DNA from: Solobacterium sp.
Lineage (GTDB): Bacteria; Bacillota_I; Bacilli_A; Erysipelotrichales; Erysipelotrichaceae
Reading direction: 5' to 3'
DNA: 64,000 bases
Assembly (NCBI GenBank): GCA_015256455.1
Contig: JABZMB010000002.1
Coordinates: 36,119 to 100,118 of the forward strand
In this document: positions 48,359-57,400 of the stretch, piece after piece
Position numbering within the stretch: position 1 is the stretch's first letter
How the letters are laid out: each line of letters opens with the position of its first letter
Position numbers and translations under genes: made by a program
The notes under the pieces: generated by a model
Databases searched by the model: none
What the model was told of the DNA's origin: nothing
The model's input: the letters and a program-made list of their open reading frames with translations, nothing else

Positions 48359-50821
48359 ATGGTCAAGAAGATATGGAAGTATTTACAAGTCACATTGTTA
48401 ACAATTTTACTATCCATTTCATCACTTTCAGTGCTACCTGTAGCAGCTCTAGATGAAGTAAAGGATGATACAGACTTATCAAAGCTCGAGTTATATCAAT
48501 TTACACTTACACAAGAAAACATGGAGATTGTTTCGCAATCAGCTTCTGTTGTGAAAGATATCGTTGATCCAAATGGATCATGGAAACAGGCAACAGTATT
48601 TTCATTGAAGGTTGATAAAAATAATACTGCAGAAACATTCAATGAACCACTTAAATTGAAATTCTCCAATGCAGGTACTTTGTATGGGAAGAATGTAGAT
48701 GTTTTTGTGACTGTCAATAAAGTAAATACAACTCTCCTTACGAGAAATAGTGAGTACAACGATCCAAATAAGACAGTTCTCCCATTTTTAACAGTTGATG
48801 AAAATTGGGGCACAAAGTCTATTCAGATTATGGATTACATCTATCCAACACATCCAAATATTACGCATAATTTGGAAGGTGCATATGCATTTGATGCGGA
48901 TGTAACTACAGAATTTAAATATCAGGATGGTACTCCATGTGACATTAAGATGGTTATGTTGCCATCAGATATCGATGTCGTTAAAGGTAGTCGTAAAGAA
49001 ACATTCTCAATCTATGATATGAATAATTCTGTGGATAAGATTGTTATGAATAATGCTAACTATCTTACACGTACAACCAATGGAGATAAAACAACTTGGG
49101 AACCATCAGATGGTCGAGGAACAAGTGGAGATGCTGAGTACAACGCATCTGGATTTGCAGTACGTTCAACAGATAACAAGATGCATTTTGAATATACAAC
49201 AACAGCAATTTGTGGTGGACTATTTGGCTTCTTTGCGGAAGCAAAAGCTCCAGAACCAACAAAGCAAGTAGATAAAGCAGAAGTTCCTGCTAAAATTGGG
49301 GAAGAACTCATATATACAACAGAATATACAATCCCTACTCCAGGTAAAAATGTCATTGGTTCTTTAAGTAAAATGAGCATGACCGATGAATTTGATGAAA
49401 GATTAGATTTCCAGAGTGCTACTGTAAAACTTGCTGGACAGACTTTGACAGAAAATGATGATTATACTGTTGAAAAGAATGGGCAGAAAGTAACAGTTCA
49501 TATTGATAAAAAGCACTTAGGAAAAGCGAATAGTGGCAAGAAGTTTGAGATTGTCTTCAAAGTAAAGACAAATGAAAAGATTGTAGATAACGGAACTGTA
49601 ATTAAAAACAAAGTAACGCAAACAGTTGATAATGTAATTACTCCTTCTAACGAGGTGGAAACTAAGGTTCTCTACAATAAGACACATGAATATATTAGTG
49701 GCACCCCTGGAAAAGAACTACCAACTGAAGTGAAGGTTTTATTACCAGATGATGTTCATAATATTCCTAATGGCACTACTGTAACTCCAGATACTCCAAA
49801 AGGAAATGTCACAAAAGTGAGTGTACCTGAAGGAAACTGGGTATTTAGAGGATATGATAAGCAACAAGAAACAATCAATAATAAAGATGCACACTTTATT
49901 GGTGTATGGGTAATTGAACCATATGAATCACCAGTTAAAGATGTAGCATTCGCTGCAGATCCAACAACAAGTATTGATAATAAACCTGTTAAACCAGGTG
50001 ATGAATTAGAATATTCCATCAAGTTCAAAAATACAACTACATCACAACGTGATGTGACAATGACGGATATTATTCCTGAAAATACAACATATGTGGAAGG
50101 CTCTGCATCTCCAACTGGTACATATGATGCGGTAACAAGAACATTAACTTTAGAGAAAACAGGTTTAGCAGCAGATGCAGAAGTTGTTTTCCGCTTCAAG
50201 GTTAAAGTAAATGAAGACGCAAATAGTGTTGTGATTGAAAATACAGCAACTGTTAAGTCTGGAGATAATACATTTACAACGAATACAACAAAGAATCCTA
50301 CTCCAACACCTCCATTAAAAGATGTTCATGAGGAAGGTAAGCTAGATACAAGTATCAATAATCGTCCCGTATCTGCTGGTCAAATTCTAACCTATACAAT
50401 CTCATACCGAAATACAACAGGTGAAAAGCGTACAGTGATTGTGAGTGATACAATTCCTGCTCATACACAATATATTGATGGAACAGCAAACGAAGCAGGT
50501 GTATATAATCCGACAACAAAGACATTGCAGTGGCAGAAGGTTGATTTAGAAGCAGGTGATGTTGTAACATTCCAGTTCAATGTGAAAGTTGATGCGGATG
50601 TTGATGGAGAAGTCATTGAAAACCATGCAGATGTAGATGATGGTATTAATCGATATGTAACGAATACAACAAAGAATCCAACCCCAAAGAAAGTTACACC
50701 TAAGACATCAGATACTATGAATGTATGGTTATATGCATGTGTATTATTATCAACATTGGTAGTAGGAATGATTGTTCTTCAAAAAAGATTTTTAATGCAC
50801 TTTAATAGTGATAAAAAATGA
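48359..50821 (+). CDS. Cell-wall surface protein with SHIRT-like and DUF11-like repeats
   Basis: An 820-residue secreted protein. Residues 1-30 are a signal peptide (LLTILLSISSLSVLPVAA). After an unassigned N-terminal region, 301-440 resemble a fimbrial isopeptide-forming domain; 441-525 resemble a SHIRT domain (HEYISGTPGKELPTEV, PEGNWVFRGYD); 527-650 and 655-778 are two DUF11-like repeats (DTSINN.PV..G..L.Y.I). The tail has TPKTSDT (780-786), a hydrophobic helix and a basic end, the form of a sortase signal without LPxTG and nearly identical to that of the adhesin at 20.3 kb. GGAGGGG precedes the ATG. It is monocistronic, following the secA terminator. Confidence 0.87.
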   Translation: MVKKIWKYLQVTLLTILLSISSLSVLPVAALDEVKDDTDLSKLELYQFTLTQENMEIVSQSASVVKDIVDPNGSWKQATVFSLKVDKNNTAETFNEPLKLKFSNAGTLYGKNVDVFVTVNKVNTTLLTRNSEYNDPNKTVLPFLTVDENWGTKSIQIMDYIYPTHPNITHNLEGAYAFDADVTTEFKYQDGTPCDIKMVMLPSDIDVVKGSRKETFSIYDMNNSVDKIVMNNANYLTRTTNGDKTTWEPSDGRGTSGDAEYNASGFAVRSTDNKMHFEYTTTAICGGLFGFFAEAKAPEPTKQVDKAEVPAKIGEELIYTTEYTIPTPGKNVIGSLSKMSMTDEFDERLDFQSATVKLAGQTLTENDDYTVEKNGQKVTVHIDKKHLGKANSGKKFEIVFKVKTNEKIVDNGTVIKNKVTQTVDNVITPSNEVETKVLYNKTHEYISGTPGKELPTEVKVLLPDDVHNIPNGTTVTPDTPKGNVTKVSVPEGNWVFRGYDKQQETINNKDAHFIGVWVIEPYESPVKDVAFAADPTTSIDNKPVKPGDELEYSIKFKNTTTSQRDVTMTDIIPENTTYVEGSASPTGTYDAVTRTLTLEKTGLAADAEVVFRFKVKVNEDANSVVIENTATVKSGDNTFTTNTTKNPTPTPPLKDVHEEGKLDTSINNRPVSAGQILTYTISYRNTTGEKRTVIVSDTIPAHTQYIDGTANEAGVYNPTTKTLQWQKVDLEAGDVVTFQFNVKVDADVDGEVIENHADVDDGINRYVTNTTKNPTPKKVTPKTSDTMNVWLYACVLLSTLVVGMIVLQKRFLMHFNSDKK

Positions 50822-50833
50822 TTAAAAACAAAG

Positions 50834-50874
50834 GATACTTAGACTATTGAAGAGATAGTTAGGTATCTTTTTTT
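50834..50874 (+). terminator. Terminator of the second surface protein
   Basis: Imperfect hairpin GATAC...ACTAT / ATAGT...GTATC with one bulge, followed by a run of seven T residues. Confidence 0.75.
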
Positions 50875-51160
50875 CTGCTTTAACATGATGTGTTGATGCA
50901 TGAATATATGTGAAAGTCGATTTGGTTTCCTACATGCATAATTATTTTGGTAATATCATTATTTGCATGCTTTAAATATAAAAGAATTATATTTGGTATT
51001 TTCATGAGGTAAAAATGAAATACTTTTTCAGAAATAAAATACTGTAAGAAAATAAAATATGATTACTCAATAATAAAAAAATACAGATTTTCTTTGTATG
51101 GGGTATTCATTTGTGAAAAAATAGTCTATCATAAAATCAATACATGGAGGGAAAATTATA
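50875..51160. other. AT-rich intergenic region upstream of the flavin reductase
   Basis: No coding frame is credible. It has three TGCATG/ATGCAT motifs (near 50897, 50934 and 50964) and several AT-rich -10-like strings, with TGGAGGG as the ribosome binding site of the next gene. I see no clear riboswitch. Confidence 0.4.
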
Positions 51161-53149
51161 ATGAAAAAGTTGAGTATTTCTTTAGTTGCTCTTGTTTTAG
51201 CCGGATCATTAGTAGGCTGTAACAAGACAACTGAAACAACAACTTCTACTAAGATGAAGGCCGGTACATATACAGCTTCAGCTGCTGGTATGAACGACGA
51301 TGTTACTGTAGAAGTAGAAGTAACAGAAAATGAAATTAAGTCAGTTAAGGTTACTTCACATGCTGAAACACCAGGTATTGGTGGAGAGCTTGTTGACAAG
51401 GATGGAAAGGTTGTTACAACTGGGGGCGTAGCACCTGTACAATTAATTCCTGAAGAAATCGTTAAGCACCAAAGTTTATCTGTTGATAACGTAACTGGTG
51501 CAACAATCACATCAGGAGCTATTAAGACTGCTGTTAAGGACGCTATCAAACAAGCAGGTGGCGATCCAGATGCATTTAAGAATAAGGCAACATACGAAGA
51601 AAGAAAAGACGTTGAAGCAGACGTTGTCGTTGTAGGTGGCGGCGGAGCTGGTCTTGCAAGTGCAGTTGAACTTTTACAAGGTGGTAAGAGCGTAGCAATT
51701 ATCGAAAAAGCCGGCGAAATAGGCGGTGATACATTAGTTTGTGGTGCTATCTACAATGCACCAGATCCAGCATTACAGCAGCACGCTGAAATGAGTGATG
51801 CAGTTAAGACTACGATTGAAAAAGCTTTAGCTGAAACACCAATTAACGAACAACATGCAGCATTACAAGCAGAAGTTCAAGCTCAGTGGGATGCATATAA
51901 GGCTGCAGGTAGAACAGACTTATTCGACTCCAAGGAATGGTATGCATTACAGACTTGGATCAATGGTGATAAGGTTGCTAACTTAGATTTAGTTAAGGCA
52001 TTATGCTATAATGCATTTGGTGGCTATGAATGGATTGAATCCATGGGAATGAAATTCCAAGATAAGATTTCTCAGGGTGCTGGTTCCTTATGGCAACGTA
52101 CACACACATCTACAATGAAGATGGGTACAGGCTTTATCTCCACATATGCAGACATGCTTGAGAAGTATGGCGATAAGGTTACATTATTAACAGAAACAAC
52201 AGCTACTAAACTTGTAGTTGACAACAACCAAGTGAAGGCTGTTAAGGCAACAGACAACCATACAGGCAAAGAAATTACAGTTACTGGTAAAGACGGTGTC
52301 GTATTAGCAACTGGTGGTTTCGGTGCTAACGCTAAGATGGTTCAAGAATACAATACAACAGGTAAGTGGCCAGATCTTTCTAAGACAGGTACAACAAACC
52401 GTTTCTCAGCATCACAGGGTGATGGTATCACAATGGCTAAGGATGCTGGTGCTTCATTAACAGATATGGAACAATTACAGCTTCTATATTTAGGTAACTT
52501 AGTTGACGGTCAAATTTCTAAGTACCCAGCACGTGATGTTAACGGTACAGACCAGATTATCTTCATCAATAAGGAAGGTAAGCGTTTCGTTCGTGAAGAC
52601 GGTCGTCGTGACCAGATTTGCGGTGGCGTTCTAAATCAAACAGACAAGATGTTCTACATCCTTGAAAGTGGAGATGGCGCTGGTTATAAAGATATTAAAG
52701 ATCCATCATGGAGAAGTGGTGACGGATTCACATTCGAATACCTCGAAAAGAATGGCTTTATCATCTATGCAGAAACATTAGAAGAACTCGCTAAGAAGTT
52801 AGATATGGATCCTGCAACATTACAGGCAACTGTAGATGAATTCAATAAGAGCGTTGAAAGTGGAAGCGATGAATTCGGAAGAACTCTATACTCTACAAAA
52901 CTTGAAAAAGGACCATGGGTTGCAACTCCTCGTCAGGCTTGCGTTCACCATACAATGGGTGGTGTAACAATTGACACAGAAGCACGTGTACTCAATGAAA
53001 AGGGAGAAGTAATCAAGGGCTTATACGCTGCTGGTGAAGTTACTGGTGGTATCCACGGTGCTAACCGTTTAGGTGGTAACGCTGTAGTAGATACAGTAGT
53101 ATTCGGTAAGTTATCTGCTGATACATTACTAGCTGATACAAAAAAGTAA
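51161..53149 (+). CDS. Secreted FMN-binding/FAD-dependent reductase lipoprotein (fumarate/urocanate reductase-like)
   Basis: A 662-residue lipoprotein. The signal ends in a lipobox (SLVGC, Cys20). Residues about 32-130 are an FMN-binding domain with the flavinylation motif DNVTGAT (109-115), where an ApbE transferase would attach FMN to Thr115. Residues about 145-660 are an FAD-dependent fumarate reductase/succinate dehydrogenase-type domain: VVVGGGGAGLASAVELLQGG, GEIGGDTLVCGAIYNAP, and GVTIDTEARVL. This is the layout of extracellular flavin reductases that pass electrons to fumarate, urocanate or related enoates. The acceptor is not predictable. No apbE or membrane electron donor gene is adjacent; the gene is monocistronic. 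Confidence 0.9.
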   Translation: MKKLSISLVALVLAGSLVGCNKTTETTTSTKMKAGTYTASAAGMNDDVTVEVEVTENEIKSVKVTSHAETPGIGGELVDKDGKVVTTGGVAPVQLIPEEIVKHQSLSVDNVTGATITSGAIKTAVKDAIKQAGGDPDAFKNKATYEERKDVEADVVVVGGGGAGLASAVELLQGGKSVAIIEKAGEIGGDTLVCGAIYNAPDPALQQHAEMSDAVKTTIEKALAETPINEQHAALQAEVQAQWDAYKAAGRTDLFDSKEWYALQTWINGDKVANLDLVKALCYNAFGGYEWIESMGMKFQDKISQGAGSLWQRTHTSTMKMGTGFISTYADMLEKYGDKVTLLTETTATKLVVDNNQVKAVKATDNHTGKEITVTGKDGVVLATGGFGANAKMVQEYNTTGKWPDLSKTGTTNRFSASQGDGITMAKDAGASLTDMEQLQLLYLGNLVDGQISKYPARDVNGTDQIIFINKEGKRFVREDGRRDQICGGVLNQTDKMFYILESGDGAGYKDIKDPSWRSGDGFTFEYLEKNGFIIYAETLEELAKKLDMDPATLQATVDEFNKSVESGSDEFGRTLYSTKLEKGPWVATPRQACVHHTMGGVTIDTEARVLNEKGEVIKGLYAAGEVTGGIHGANRLGGNAVVDTVVFGKLSADTLLADTKK

Positions 53150-53168
53150 GCAATTAGAATAATCAAGG

Positions 53169-53197
53169 AAAGGTCTGAGTTCGCTCAGGCCTTTTTT
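53169..53197 (+). terminator. Intrinsic terminator of the flavin reductase
   Basis: Stem AAAGGTCTGAG / CTCAGGCCTTT with a TTCG tetraloop, then a T run. Confidence 0.92.
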
Positions 53198-53217
53198 GTA
53201 AAATAGGATAAATAATA

Positions 53218-53508
53218 TGAAAAATCTTTTAAATATATTTACTAGATCTACTATTATTTTTTGATAGGATGTAATCTATTCCAATCAAAACTTAAGAAAC
53301 CTGTTATCTATACTATAGCTAGAGAAAACAACAGTAGTAGACGTAAAAGTGAATCTTAAAGGCATATTCACTGCAGCATATCCAAAGAATAATGATGACA
53401 TGGAAACCGTTGAAGGAATCAATAACGATTCAACCACAGAAGTTAGACAGTGTAGAACGTAATAGATTTATGGTTATCGAGTGGGGTGGAACAGAATATA
53501 AATCGTAA
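53218..53508 (+). pseudogene. Decayed small lipoprotein-like gene
   Basis: No intact frame covers this stretch, yet protein-like pieces follow one another in different frames: a start and hydrophobic stretch (MKNLLNIFTRSTIIF), then after a T6 run an LIGC lipobox-like piece (IGCNLFQSKLKKPVIY), then VVDVKVNLKGIFTAAYPKNN, and lastly SVERNRFMVIEWGG ending at a stop at 53508. One missing T at about 53260 would join the first two. At least three frame changes are needed, so it is best seen as a remnant. I do not recognise the family. Confidence 0.5.
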
Positions 53509-53561
53509 TATTTCTCAAAAAGCATACTTCTGTTATACTAAGGAACAAGGAGAATGAATAA

Positions 53562-55415
53562 ATGAAGATAAGAAAGTTTTTACTTGGCTTAATTGCCATG
53601 GCACTTCTTTGTGTAATTTCACCTGTACATGCAGAAGAAACAAATGCTGATTTCGATCAGTTTATGCGAAATGAATTCATCCAAATGATGGAAGATGATT
53701 ATATGTCATTACATTTTGCGTTAAAGGATTATGAAAAATATGGTATTACAAAACCACAGCCAACGATTGGTGAACCTCCAACTTTAGATAACTCAAAGAG
53801 TATCGCAAAAGTAGAGGAGTCTTTAAAGGAATTAGAGAAGTTCAATTATGATGAGTTGTCAGATGTACAACAACATGATTACGATACATATAAGTATTAC
53901 TTAGAAAGTACTCGTGAGTTATTAAACTATCCAATGTTTGATTTCCAGTTCTTACCAAACCGCGGTATTCAAAGTAATCTGATTACAAACTTTACAGAGT
54001 TTATTTTCTATAAGCAGGAAGATATTGACGACTATTTATCTGTTTTAGAGAGTGTTCCAGCATATATTGAAGGAGCATTAGAAGTAACTCGTACACAGGT
54101 AGCCAACGGATACTTCATGACAGATGCTGCTTTGGATAGCACATTAGATGGAATTGAAAAGTTCGTTGCAAAGACAGACAATAACCCACTCATTCAAATC
54201 TTTAATCAGAACATTGATAAGTTTGAAGGTTTGACAGAGGAACAACGTGTTGCATATAAAGAAAAGAATCGTAACTTTATTTTAAATACATTTATTCCTG
54301 AATATCAGAAGCTTGCACAAGAACTTGAAACATTCCGTGGAACTCGTACATCTTTAAGCTTATACGACTTGCCAGATGGAAAAGAATACTACGCAGCATT
54401 ATTACGTTCAAAGTCAAGTTCATCCGCTTCTTTACAAGAATTATTTGAATTAACAGATGAACAGTTAAAGAAGTTAATTGATGAAGCTAGAACTTTGTAT
54501 TTGAACGCAAAGAAGGATGATAACTTAGAAGAAACATTACCGGAGAAGGATCCAACTGAAATCTTAAATACATTACAAGGACATTTACAGGAGTTTCCAG
54601 AAGGTCCTGAAGTAACATTTACAGTAAGTTACTTAGATCCATCTGTTGCAAATGATGCAATCGTTGCGTACTACATGCAGCCACCGATTGATGACATCGT
54701 AAACAACGTTATCAAGATTAATGGTGCTAACGTAAATTCAACGAATGAAATGTTTACTACTTTAGCACACGAAGGTTTCCCTGGACACTTATTCCAGATT
54801 ACTTGGTACTTGAATACAAATCCAAATCCATTACGTACACAGCTCAGTAATATTGGTTATACAGAAGGTTGGGCAATGTACTGTGAAGATGTTGCTTGGG
54901 CATATTCTGAGTTAAATGATGGTGCAAAGGAAGAAAATCGTATCAATACAAACCTAAACTATATCTTACCTGCACAGGCTGATTTCTTAGTGAATGGTCT
55001 AGGCTGGGATGAGAAGAAGTTAGGCAAGTACTATGAATCATTAGGATTAAATGCGGCAGCAGCATCCAATGTTATTAAGGCTGTAACACAAGAACCAGCT
55101 TCTATTGTTCCTTATGGTGTAGGTTTAACATATTACCTTCACTTCCGTGATCAGGCAAAAGCTGCACTTGGCAGAAAATTTGATGTAGTAGAATTTAACC
55201 GTATGTTATTAACACATGGTGATCGCCCATTTGATATCGTACAAAAGGACTTAGAGAAGTATCTTGAAGCAAGTGGTGTAAGTGCTACAACATCAACTTC
55301 TAACAAGCCATTTGTTAATCCAGGTAAGATTGGTCTTTGGGTATCGTTAGCAGCTACAGTATTAATTTTAGTTGTTGTATTTATTCGCAAGAAAAAAGAA
55401 AATAACTATCAATAA
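53562..55415 (+). CDS. DUF885-family putative metallopeptidase, membrane-anchored
   Basis: A 617-residue exported protein: signal peptide (LLGLIAMALLCVISPVHA), a large helical DUF885 domain, and a C-terminal anchor (GLWVSLAATVLILVVVFIRKKK). The probable metal site is LAHEGFPGHLFQ (about 402-413), a longer-spaced HExxxxH form, with YTEGWAMYCED supplying the glutamate ligand. DUF885 proteins are thought to be zinc carboxypeptidases. Both ends lie in or near the membrane, so the enzyme faces the outside. A TATACT at 53534-53539 is the likely -10 box, with AAGGAG before the ATG. A terminator follows. Confidence 0.85.
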   Translation: MKIRKFLLGLIAMALLCVISPVHAEETNADFDQFMRNEFIQMMEDDYMSLHFALKDYEKYGITKPQPTIGEPPTLDNSKSIAKVEESLKELEKFNYDELSDVQQHDYDTYKYYLESTRELLNYPMFDFQFLPNRGIQSNLITNFTEFIFYKQEDIDDYLSVLESVPAYIEGALEVTRTQVANGYFMTDAALDSTLDGIEKFVAKTDNNPLIQIFNQNIDKFEGLTEEQRVAYKEKNRNFILNTFIPEYQKLAQELETFRGTRTSLSLYDLPDGKEYYAALLRSKSSSSASLQELFELTDEQLKKLIDEARTLYLNAKKDDNLEETLPEKDPTEILNTLQGHLQEFPEGPEVTFTVSYLDPSVANDAIVAYYMQPPIDDIVNNVIKINGANVNSTNEMFTTLAHEGFPGHLFQITWYLNTNPNPLRTQLSNIGYTEGWAMYCEDVAWAYSELNDGAKEENRINTNLNYILPAQADFLVNGLGWDEKKLGKYYESLGLNAAAASNVIKAVTQEPASIVPYGVGLTYYLHFRDQAKAALGRKFDVVEFNRMLLTHGDRPFDIVQKDLEKYLEASGVSATTSTSNKPFVNPGKIGLWVSLAATVLILVVVFIRKKKENNYQ

Positions 55416-55423
55416 ACTAGTAA

Positions 55424-55455
55424 AAAATCATACCGAAGTGGTATGATTTTTTATA
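55424..55455 (+). terminator. Intrinsic terminator of the DUF885 gene
   Basis: Stem AAAAATCATACC / GGTATGATTTTT, loop GAAGT, T-rich tail. It lies only about 20 bp before ung. Confidence 0.88.
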
Positions 55456-55474
55456 TAGAGGAGTACATATTAAA

Positions 55475-56140
55475 ATGGATAATCAATGGACAGAATGGTT
55501 GCATCAAGAGTGGAAGAAAGAATACTTCTTGAAGCTATCAGATTTTTTAAAGAATGCCTATGAAACAAAAGAGATTTATCCACCAAAACAGCAAGTTTTC
55601 TCTGCCTTTCACCATTGTGATTATGAGGACATCAAGGTAGTTATTCTTGGCCAAGATCCATATCACCAAAAAGGACAGGCTCATGGTTTGTGTTTTTCTG
55701 TAAATCCAGGGGTAAAGATACCACCAAGTCTTTTGAATATGTACAAAGAATTACAAGAGGAATATGGCTATCCAATTCCAAATAATGGTTATCTTGTACC
55801 ATGGGCAAAACAAGGAGTATTCCTATTGAATACAGTGATGACTGTAGAAGATTCTCACCCACAGAGTCATGCTGGCATGGGATGGGAGACTTTCACGGAT
55901 CATGTAATCCAAAAAATTAATGAAAAAAATGAACCGGTAGTCTTCTTGTTGTGGGGAAGAGCAGCTAGAAATAAAGCATGCATGATTGATAAAACAAAGC
56001 ATCTTGTACTAGAGGCTGCACATCCATCACCACTGTCTGCATACAATGGTTTTTTCGGCTGTAACCACTTCAAGAAAGCTAATGAATTTCTAGAAAATAA
56101 TAATCGTAAAGGAATTGATTGGCAGATTAAAGATATTTGA
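55475..56140 (+). CDS. ung: Uracil-DNA glycosylase
   Basis: A 221-residue family 1 UNG of normal length. The catalytic water-activating loop is VVILGQDPYHQKGQAHGLCFSV, with the Asp in GQDPYH; the intercalation loop is AAHPSPLSAYNGFFGCNHF. It removes uracil from DNA at the start of base-excision repair in the cytoplasm. It lies between a terminator and the glgC promoter, so it is expressed alone from the short spacer (TATATAGAGGAG), where promoter elements are unclear. Confidence 0.96.
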   Translation: MDNQWTEWLHQEWKKEYFLKLSDFLKNAYETKEIYPPKQQVFSAFHHCDYEDIKVVILGQDPYHQKGQAHGLCFSVNPGVKIPPSLLNMYKELQEEYGYPIPNNGYLVPWAKQGVFLLNTVMTVEDSHPQSHAGMGWETFTDHVIQKINEKNEPVVFLLWGRAARNKACMIDKTKHLVLEAAHPSPLSAYNGFFGCNHFKKANEFLENNNRKGIDWQIKDI

Positions 56141-56213
56141 TAAATTCATCAAAAAATGAGTGAAAATCTATATATTTTTTGTATTGGTAATGTTCTGATT
56201 ATCAATATTAGTT

Positions 56214-56219
56214 TATAAT
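56214..56219 (+). promoter_or_regulatory. -10 box of the glgC-glgD-glgA operon
   Basis: Perfect TATAAT at 56214-56219, about 36 bp before the glgC ATG. A -35 box is not obvious at 16-18 bp (TGTTCT or TTCTGA are poor). Confidence 0.5.
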
Positions 56220-56232
56220 GTAAGCGTATCCA
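56219..56232 (+). promoter_or_regulatory. Candidate cre site at the glgC start of transcription
   Basis: TGTAAGCGTATCCA matches the CcpA cre consensus TGNAARCGNWWWCA with one mismatch. It abuts the -10 box, where CcpA binding normally represses. Confidence 0.5.
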
Positions 56233-56255
56233 TAGTTTTGATTAAGGAGGACTTT

Positions 56256-57389
56256 ATGAGATCTAATGCAATGGTTGCGATGATTCTTGCTGGTGGCCGT
56301 GGAAGCCGTCTGCATGACTTAACAAAGAAGGTCGCAAAGCCTGCAGTGCATTTTGGAGGAAAGTATAGAATTATCGATTTTCCACTGAGTAATTGTGCAA
56401 ATTCAGGTATTAACACAGTAGGTGTACTAACACAATATGAATCAGTTTTATTAAATGCGTATGTTGCAAAGGACCAGTTCTGGGGTCTTGATACAAACGA
56501 CGGTGGTGTATTCGTACTTCCACCACGAGAAAGAGATCAGAAGGGTTTTGAAGTATATCGTGGAACAGCGGACGCAATTACACAGAACATTGACTTCTTA
56601 GATAGTATGGCACCAGAATATGTACTCATTTTATCAGGTGACCATATCTATAAGATGAACTATGAAAAGATGTTGAAGCATCATATCGCAAAGGGTGCTG
56701 ATGCGACAATTGCTGTATTACAAGTTCCTTTAAAGGAAGCTTCTAGATTCGGTATCATGAACTGTGATAAAAACGACATGATTCAAGAGTTTGAAGAAAA
56801 GCCAGCACATCCAAAGAGTAACTTAGCTTCAATGGGTATTTATATCTTTACATATAAGACATTACGTAAATACTTACTTGAAGATGATAAGAATGAGAAC
56901 TCCTCACATGACTTTGGTAAGGATATCATTCCTGCATACTTAGATGATAATAAAGTTCTTGCGGCATATCGCTTTAAGGGATACTGGAAAGATGTTGGAA
57001 CAATCGATTCACTTTGGGAATCCAATATGGATTTATTAAAGAATGATAATGCCCTCAACTTAGGTGATCCTGATTGGAAGATTTATACAGAAGATATCAA
57101 CGCATTACCACAGTTTATCGGTGAAGGAGCGGTTGTACATAATAGTTATATTACACAGGGTACTGTTGTATTAGGTGAGGTTAACAACTCGGTATTAGGT
57201 ACAAATTCCTTTATTGATGTAGGTGCTAATGTACAAGATTCTGTTATTTTAACAGGTGCTAAGATTGGTGCAGGTGCGAAGATTACACGTTGCATCATTG
57301 CCGATAATGTGGAGATTGGACCAGGTGTTGTCTTAGGTTCAGCGGATAGTGATCATATTGAATTGATTGCTAAGGATGTTGCAGAGTAG
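56256..57389 (+). CDS. glgC: Glucose-1-phosphate adenylyltransferase, catalytic subunit GlgC
   Basis: A 377-residue enzyme making ADP-glucose from glucose-1-phosphate and ATP, the committed step of glycogen synthesis. MILAGGRGSRLHDLTKKVAKPAV is the nucleotide and regulatory loop; HFGGKYRIIDFPLSNC, LSGDHIYKMNYEKML and FEEKPAHPKSNLASMGIY follow; the C-terminal part is a left-handed beta helix. The ATG at 56256 has AAGGAGG six bases upstream; the earlier TTG at 56238 is not used. It starts the operon glgC-glgD-glgA and is followed 11 bp later by glgD. Confidence 0.96.
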   Translation: MRSNAMVAMILAGGRGSRLHDLTKKVAKPAVHFGGKYRIIDFPLSNCANSGINTVGVLTQYESVLLNAYVAKDQFWGLDTNDGGVFVLPPRERDQKGFEVYRGTADAITQNIDFLDSMAPEYVLILSGDHIYKMNYEKMLKHHIAKGADATIAVLQVPLKEASRFGIMNCDKNDMIQEFEEKPAHPKSNLASMGIYIFTYKTLRKYLLEDDKNENSSHDFGKDIIPAYLDDNKVLAAYRFKGYWKDVGTIDSLWESNMDLLKNDNALNLGDPDWKIYTEDINALPQFIGEGAVVHNSYITQGTVVLGEVNNSVLGTNSFIDVGANVQDSVILTGAKIGAGAKITRCIIADNVEIGPGVVLGSADSDHIELIAKDVAE

Positions 57390-57400
57390 GAGGAGAAATC

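Noticed and set aside
50890..50970. Three TGCATG/ATGCAT motifs upstream of the flavin reductase
   Set aside because: The motif is short and palindromic and also frequent in coding DNA of this window (gcatgcat strings), so chance is an adequate explanation.
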